From Pseudomonadota bacterium (GTDB taxonomy: Bacteria; Pseudomonadota; Alphaproteobacteria; Sphingomonadales; Sphingomonadaceae), in the NCBI GenBank assembly GCA_023424275.1, contig JAFAED010000382.1, positions 1-9,600 on the forward strand: a stretch of 9,600 bases of DNA, in the 5' to 3' direction. Shown piece by piece: positions 7,078-9,600 of the stretch; positions within the stretch are counted from its first letter, which is position 1, and each line of letters opens with the position of its first letter. A program made the position numbers and the translations under genes. The notes beneath the pieces were generated by a model, which was not told the DNA's origin, did no database searches, and saw only the letters and a list, made by a program, of their open reading frames with translations.

Positions 7078-8302
7078 GGAGTAGATCCTTCCTGATGTCG
7101 TGCAGCGCCTGCGCGTCTGCCAGAAACTCATGCGTGTTGCGCGCGAGCGGCAGGCGCCGCGCAAGGCTGGAGAAAAGGTCGCTTCCGGCGCGCAGATGCT
7201 TGTCGATCCAGCGGTCGGTCGCGGCATCGTCGAGTCCGCTCGGGGCGTGAAGGCGCCGCGCGATCGCGATACGCTGGCTCTTCACATAGGCATCGGCGCC
7301 GTCGAGCTCGCGCCGCGCCTGTTTGATCAGGTCGGCGCTGTTGGCGATCAGTGCGGCCTTCGACACCGGGATCGCCCGGCCGGGCTTCAGCGCTGGGCCG
7401 AAGCGCACCCACGCCTGCCACAGCGCGAGCAGCCCGGCGGCAATCAGGCAGAGCGTGATGCCGATGAAGGGCGGGACGAAGGCGAAGCGCAGCAGCGATC
7501 GCCCACTGCCGAGTCCGTTTAGCGTGACGTCGAAGGTCAGTGCGTCGGCCTCGGCATCTTCGGCGATCGCGTCGATCAGTGCCGCCGCGGCCTTCGCGCG
7601 TTCGCGGTTGGCGAAGGCAAGGTTGTTCACCAGGTCGGGGTCGGACAGGATATAGAGATTGTCGCCGCGATGCCGCGCGAGCAGCGCGCCGCCGTGCGGA
7701 AAGGCGACCAGCGTGTCGAAATCGTCCGCGACGAGAATTTGCGAGCGGAGCCCCGGCAATGGCACCGACAGGCGACGTCCCGCGACCACCCCGGTCGCCG
7801 TTGCACCGCGGGCATGCGCTTCGCTGGCGATCTTCTCGACCTTGCCCACTGTCGGCGGCAGCAAGGTCGGCGAGGGTGCGACGGGAAAGCCGCTGCCCGA
7901 CCAGCCGGCCCTGTCGGGATGGCGCGCCGTTTCCCATTTCGGCAGGACGATCAGCACCGGACCACCGCGATGCCCCTTCAGGACATTGGCGATCTCGTCG
8001 GCTTTTGTCTGGTGCGTCGGCGTCAGCATGAGCAGTTCGCGCCATTCGCCGTCATAGACCGGCGCCTCTTCGGTCCGGCGAATTTCGACATGGGCGCCCG
8101 CGCGTTCGGCAAGGTCGGCAATCGCGGCATAGCCCGGCGCGCCTTTCGACAGCGCATGGCCGCCCCCGTTGTTGCCGCTGGAAAGCTGCGGCCCCAGCGC
8201 GATCAGCGCCCAGAGCGCGATAAAGGCGATGACGCCGATCGCCACGATACCCGCCATCAGGCGCGGGTTGAAACCATGGTCGCTGGTCGCTGCCTCGCTC
8301 AT
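7067..8302 (-). CDS. DUF4350 domain membrane protein
   Basis: This 411-residue protein has two membrane segments, at about 16-37 and 274-297, that bracket a large soluble region, probably periplasmic (40-270). That region contains the DUF4350-type fold with [20 protein letters not shown] (54-73), LLMLTPT (90-96), VLIVLPKWE (116-124) and [19 protein letters not shown] (216-234). The last motif is the family's most recognisable signature. The 298-411 tail is charged, helical and cytosolic. Function is unknown; the family recurs beside moxR, DUF58 and DUF4129 genes. The ATG at 8302 overlaps the DUF4129 stop as ATGA, with no independent Shine-Dalgarno sequence, which suggests re-initiation. Upstream in-frame codons belong to the DUF4129 gene's DNA and were not used. 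Confidence 0.9.
   Translation of the reverse strand: MSEAATSDHGFNPRLMAGIVAIGVIAFIALWALIALGPQLSSGNNGGGHALSKGAPGYAAIADLAERAGAHVEIRRTEEAPVYDGEWRELLMLTPTHQTKADEIANVLKGHRGGPVLIVLPKWETARHPDRAGWSGSGFPVAPSPTLLPPTVGKVEKIASEAHARGATATGVVAGRRLSVPLPGLRSQILVADDFDTLVAFPHGGALLARHRGDNLYILSDPDLVNNLAFANRERAKAAAALIDAIAEDAEADALTFDVTLNGLGSGRSLLRFAFVPPFIGITLCLIAAGLLALWQAWVRFGPALKPGRAIPVSKAALIANSADLIKQARRELDGADAYVKSQRIAIARRLHAPSGLDDAATDRWIDKHLRAGSDLFSSLARRLPLARNTHEFLADAQALHDIRKDLLRDS
7087..7093 (-). promoter_or_regulatory. Ribosome-binding site that sets the moxR GTG start
   Basis: AGGAAGG on the minus strand lies inside the last codons of the DUF4350 gene and 9 nt before the GTG at 7077. It is the best Shine-Dalgarno match near the start of the conserved MoxR sequence and argues against a longer N-terminus. 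Confidence 0.7.
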
Positions 8303-9009
8303 GCGCGCGCCCAGTTCTTGGGCACGGTCATCTCGGCATAGGCGCTGCGGCACTGGTCCCATGCACCGGCATCGATCGCGCGCCCGCCGAACAGGCTGAT
8401 CTCGACCGCGCGTGCAATGCGGCTGAAGGCTTCGCGCGCCACCGCGGGCAGGTCGCGGGCCTCGGACAGTTCGCGCGACGTCATCGCCGGTTTGACCAGC
8501 CCCGGGCGCCGATCGCTGATATCCTCGACGCTGCGATACAGCAGCAGGTGCACCGCCTCGGCAAAACGTCCCTCGGCCGCCAGCGCGTCGGCTTCGGCGA
8601 GCAATGCGCGTGCCGCGCCGGCTTCGGCAAGGCCGACATCGTCGGCGGCCTCATCGGCACCCGCCTTCCGCCCGAACCGCAAATTGTCGACCCAGTCTGC
8701 AAAGGCGGGGACGAAGAAATAGAGGAGGAGCAGCACCAGCAGCGCGACGCCGATCCACAGCAGGGGCGTGACCGCGGGCGAGCTCCATTTGAAAAAGCTG
8801 CCGATCGAATCGAACAGCGACTTCAGCCATTCGGGCGGTGGAGGCGGGGGCGGCGGGGGCGGCGGAAAGGCGGTCTGGATTTCGCCGCCCGCGATCGTCT
8901 GGCTATATCCGGGATCGACGAGTTCGGGGTCGAGCAGCCAACCCCCGCTCCCGCCGGTGCCGGGCGTATCGGCGGCGGCCGACGCCTGCGCGATCCACAA
9001 GGATATCAT
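8299..9009 (-). CDS. DUF4129 domain membrane protein, first gene of the MoxR cluster
   Basis: The protein has 236 residues. A short N-terminal hydrophobic stretch (MISLWIAQASAAA) may be a weak signal sequence. A Gly/Pro-rich extracytoplasmic region (14-60) follows, ending in eleven consecutive prolines (49-59). An amphipathic segment (61-76) leads into one strong membrane helix (83-101). The C-terminal DUF4129 domain (about 128-232) is helical, with AEGRFAEAVHLLLYRSVEDI (145-164) and TSRELSEARDLP (177-188). The arrangement of one membrane helix followed by a cytosolic domain containing the LLLYRxxEDL-type motif and the T-x-R-E-L motif is the DUF4129 signature. Function is unknown, but it consistently accompanies MoxR modules. 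The ATG at 9009 is the first plausible start; no strong Shine-Dalgarno sequence precedes it. Its stop overlaps the DUF4350 start. Confidence 0.9.
   Translation of the reverse strand: MISLWIAQASAAADTPGTGGSGGWLLDPELVDPGYSQTIAGGEIQTAFPPPPPPPPPPPEWLKSLFDSIGSFFKWSSPAVTPLLWIGVALLVLLLLYFFVPAFADWVDNLRFGRKAGADEAADDVGLAEAGAARALLAEADALAAEGRFAEAVHLLLYRSVEDISDRRPGLVKPAMTSRELSEARDLPAVAREAFSRIARAVEISLFGGRAIDAGAWDQCRSAYAEMTVPKNWARA
8833..8865 (-). repeat. Run of eleven proline codons in the DUF4129 gene
   Basis: Residues 49-59 are encoded by a 33-bp C-rich tract using all four proline codons, seen as a G-rich block on the plus strand. It lies just before the membrane helix. Long proline runs stall ribosomes and depend on elongation factor P (established knowledge). 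The mixed codons argue against simple slippage expansion. Confidence 0.9.
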
Positions 9010-9143
9010 ATTGAAATTGTGGTCCCGCCCCGGTCGTTCATCACCGCAGGTGGTAGCGCGGCGCGGCGTGCCAAGGCAAGAGATGCTTGCACAGCAAACT
9101 GCCCCGTTCTAGCGCGCGGAGAGTTTCAGACGGAGGACCAGTG
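9010..9143. promoter_or_regulatory. Divergent intergenic region for the MoxR cluster and the E1 gene
   Basis: This 134-bp gap separates the divergent start codons and should contain promoters in both directions. On the minus strand a CACAAT (9021-9016), with a weak GTGATG 17 nt upstream, would place transcription start at the DUF4129 ATG. On the plus strand TTGCAC (9087-9092) could be a -35 element, but no good -10 follows. I see no clear operator palindrome. The promoter positions are tentative. Confidence 0.4.
9132..9137 (+). promoter_or_regulatory. Ribosome-binding site of the E1 gene
   Basis: GGAGGA precedes two consecutive GTG codons at 9141 and 9144. The spacer to the second (6 nt) is closer to optimal than to the first (3 nt), so 9144 is used as the start. 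Confidence 0.65.
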
Positions 9144-9600
9144 GTGGACGCGGCGCAGGCGGTACATGAAAAATTCCTGGCAGCGCTGGCGGGGGGCGTG
9201 CTGCCCCGCCGCGACGCTGCGCCCGATCCCGCCGACGTCGGCCTGTCACGCGCCGATGCCACCGACATCTTCCTGTCGCAGTTGACCAGCCGCCAGATGG
9301 ATCGGCTTTCGCGCCATTTGCAGGCGCGGGGTGAAGGCTTTTACACGATCGGGTCGTCGGGGCATGAGGGCAACGCCGCGGTCGCCGCAGCATTGCGCGT
9401 GACCGACATGGCGTTCCTTCACTATCGTTCGAACGCCTTCCAGCTCCATCGGTCGCGCCAGCTTCCGGGCGGCACGCCGACGTGGGACATGCTGCTGAGC
9501 TTCGCGGCGTCGAGCGAAGACCCGATCTCGGGCGGGCGCCACAAGGTGATCGGGTCGAAGCCGCTCAACATCCCGCCGCAGACCTCGACCATCGCCTCGC
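9144..9600 (+). CDS. Thiamine-diphosphate-dependent 2-oxoacid dehydrogenase E1, alpha-like N-terminus (runs off the right edge)
   Basis: The first 152 codons are present. E1 components decarboxylate 2-oxo acids with thiamine diphosphate and pass the acyl group to a lipoylated E2. The visible part matches the E1 alpha (branched-chain/pyruvate type) fold. It has the helical LSQLTSRQMDRLSRHLQARG (45-63), GEGFYTIGSSGHEGNAAVAA (63-82), equivalent to the conserved F-Y-x-x-x-G-x-E region, and then FLHYRS (91-96), the conserved Y-R segment. SGGRHK (129-134) and NIPPQTSTIAS (142-152) sit where family members have G-R-x-x-P/H and the strand leading to A-x-G. Whether the gene continues into a fused beta subunit, as in some related proteins, cannot be told from this window. 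The GTG start is set by GGAGGA upstream; GTG 9141 is the alternative. Confidence 0.85.
   Translation, partial: MDAAQAVHEKFLAALAGGVLPRRDAAPDPADVGLSRADATDIFLSQLTSRQMDRLSRHLQARGEGFYTIGSSGHEGNAAVAAALRVTDMAFLHYRSNAFQLHRSRQLPGGTPTWDMLLSFAASSEDPISGGRHKVIGSKPLNIPPQTSTIAS

Noticed and set aside
7078..7227. N-terminal extension of the MoxR frame
   Set aside because: It overlaps the DUF4350 C-terminal coding sequence, has no MoxR similarity, and a good ribosome-binding site precedes the GTG at 7077.
1..9600. CRISPR array, tRNA, rRNA, insertion sequence or phage genes
   Set aside because: No regularly spaced direct repeats, no cloverleaf-like sequence and no transposase or integrase motifs were found.

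Overview
The window is high-GC chromosomal DNA, almost fully coding. It most resembles a sphingomonad (Alphaproteobacteria, Sphingopyxis/Sphingomonas-like). The basis is the GyrB sequence style, GC-rich codon use, short overlapping genes with several GTG starts, and an intergenic palindrome of the CGTCACCCCGGACTTGACCCGGG type that is frequent in this class. The organism is an inference; there is no rRNA to confirm it.

Layout. (1) 1-790, minus: the N-terminal 263 codons of DNA gyrase subunit B, running off the left edge. (2) 897-1331, plus: a small cysteine-rich lipoprotein with an SH3-like look, divergent from gyrB. The 106-bp gap holds two opposed promoter-like elements whose predicted transcription starts fall on the start codons, which suggests leaderless mRNAs. 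(3) 1332-1707: non-coding, with a four-copy inverted repeat family (CCTTTGTSGCYTTAA) and then a long REP-like hairpin. (4) 1708-9009, minus: eight tightly packed genes. In transcription order they are DUF4129 protein, DUF4350 protein, MoxR AAA+ ATPase, DUF58 (vWA-like) protein, SpoIIM-family membrane protein, RDD-family membrane protein, nitroreductase and a proline-rich lipoprotein. Seven of the eight overlap the upstream gene, and the last starts 2 nt after the upstream stop, so this is very probably one translationally coupled operon. (5) 9010-9143: divergent intergenic region. (6) 9144-9600, plus: the start of a thiamine-diphosphate-dependent 2-oxoacid dehydrogenase E1 (alpha-like) gene, cut by the right edge.

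How the genes work together. The core is a MoxR module: a cytosolic AAA+ ATPase next to a membrane-anchored DUF58 protein and four further membrane proteins (DUF4129, DUF4350, SpoIIM-like, RDD). MoxR/DUF58 pairs are generally thought to act as ATP-driven assembly or maturation machines. Here the partners suggest an inner-membrane or envelope process with unknown substrate. An FMN nitroreductase and an outer-membrane-type lipoprotein are attached at the distal end, and their link to the core is unexplained. No mobile element, CRISPR array, tRNA or rRNA was seen.
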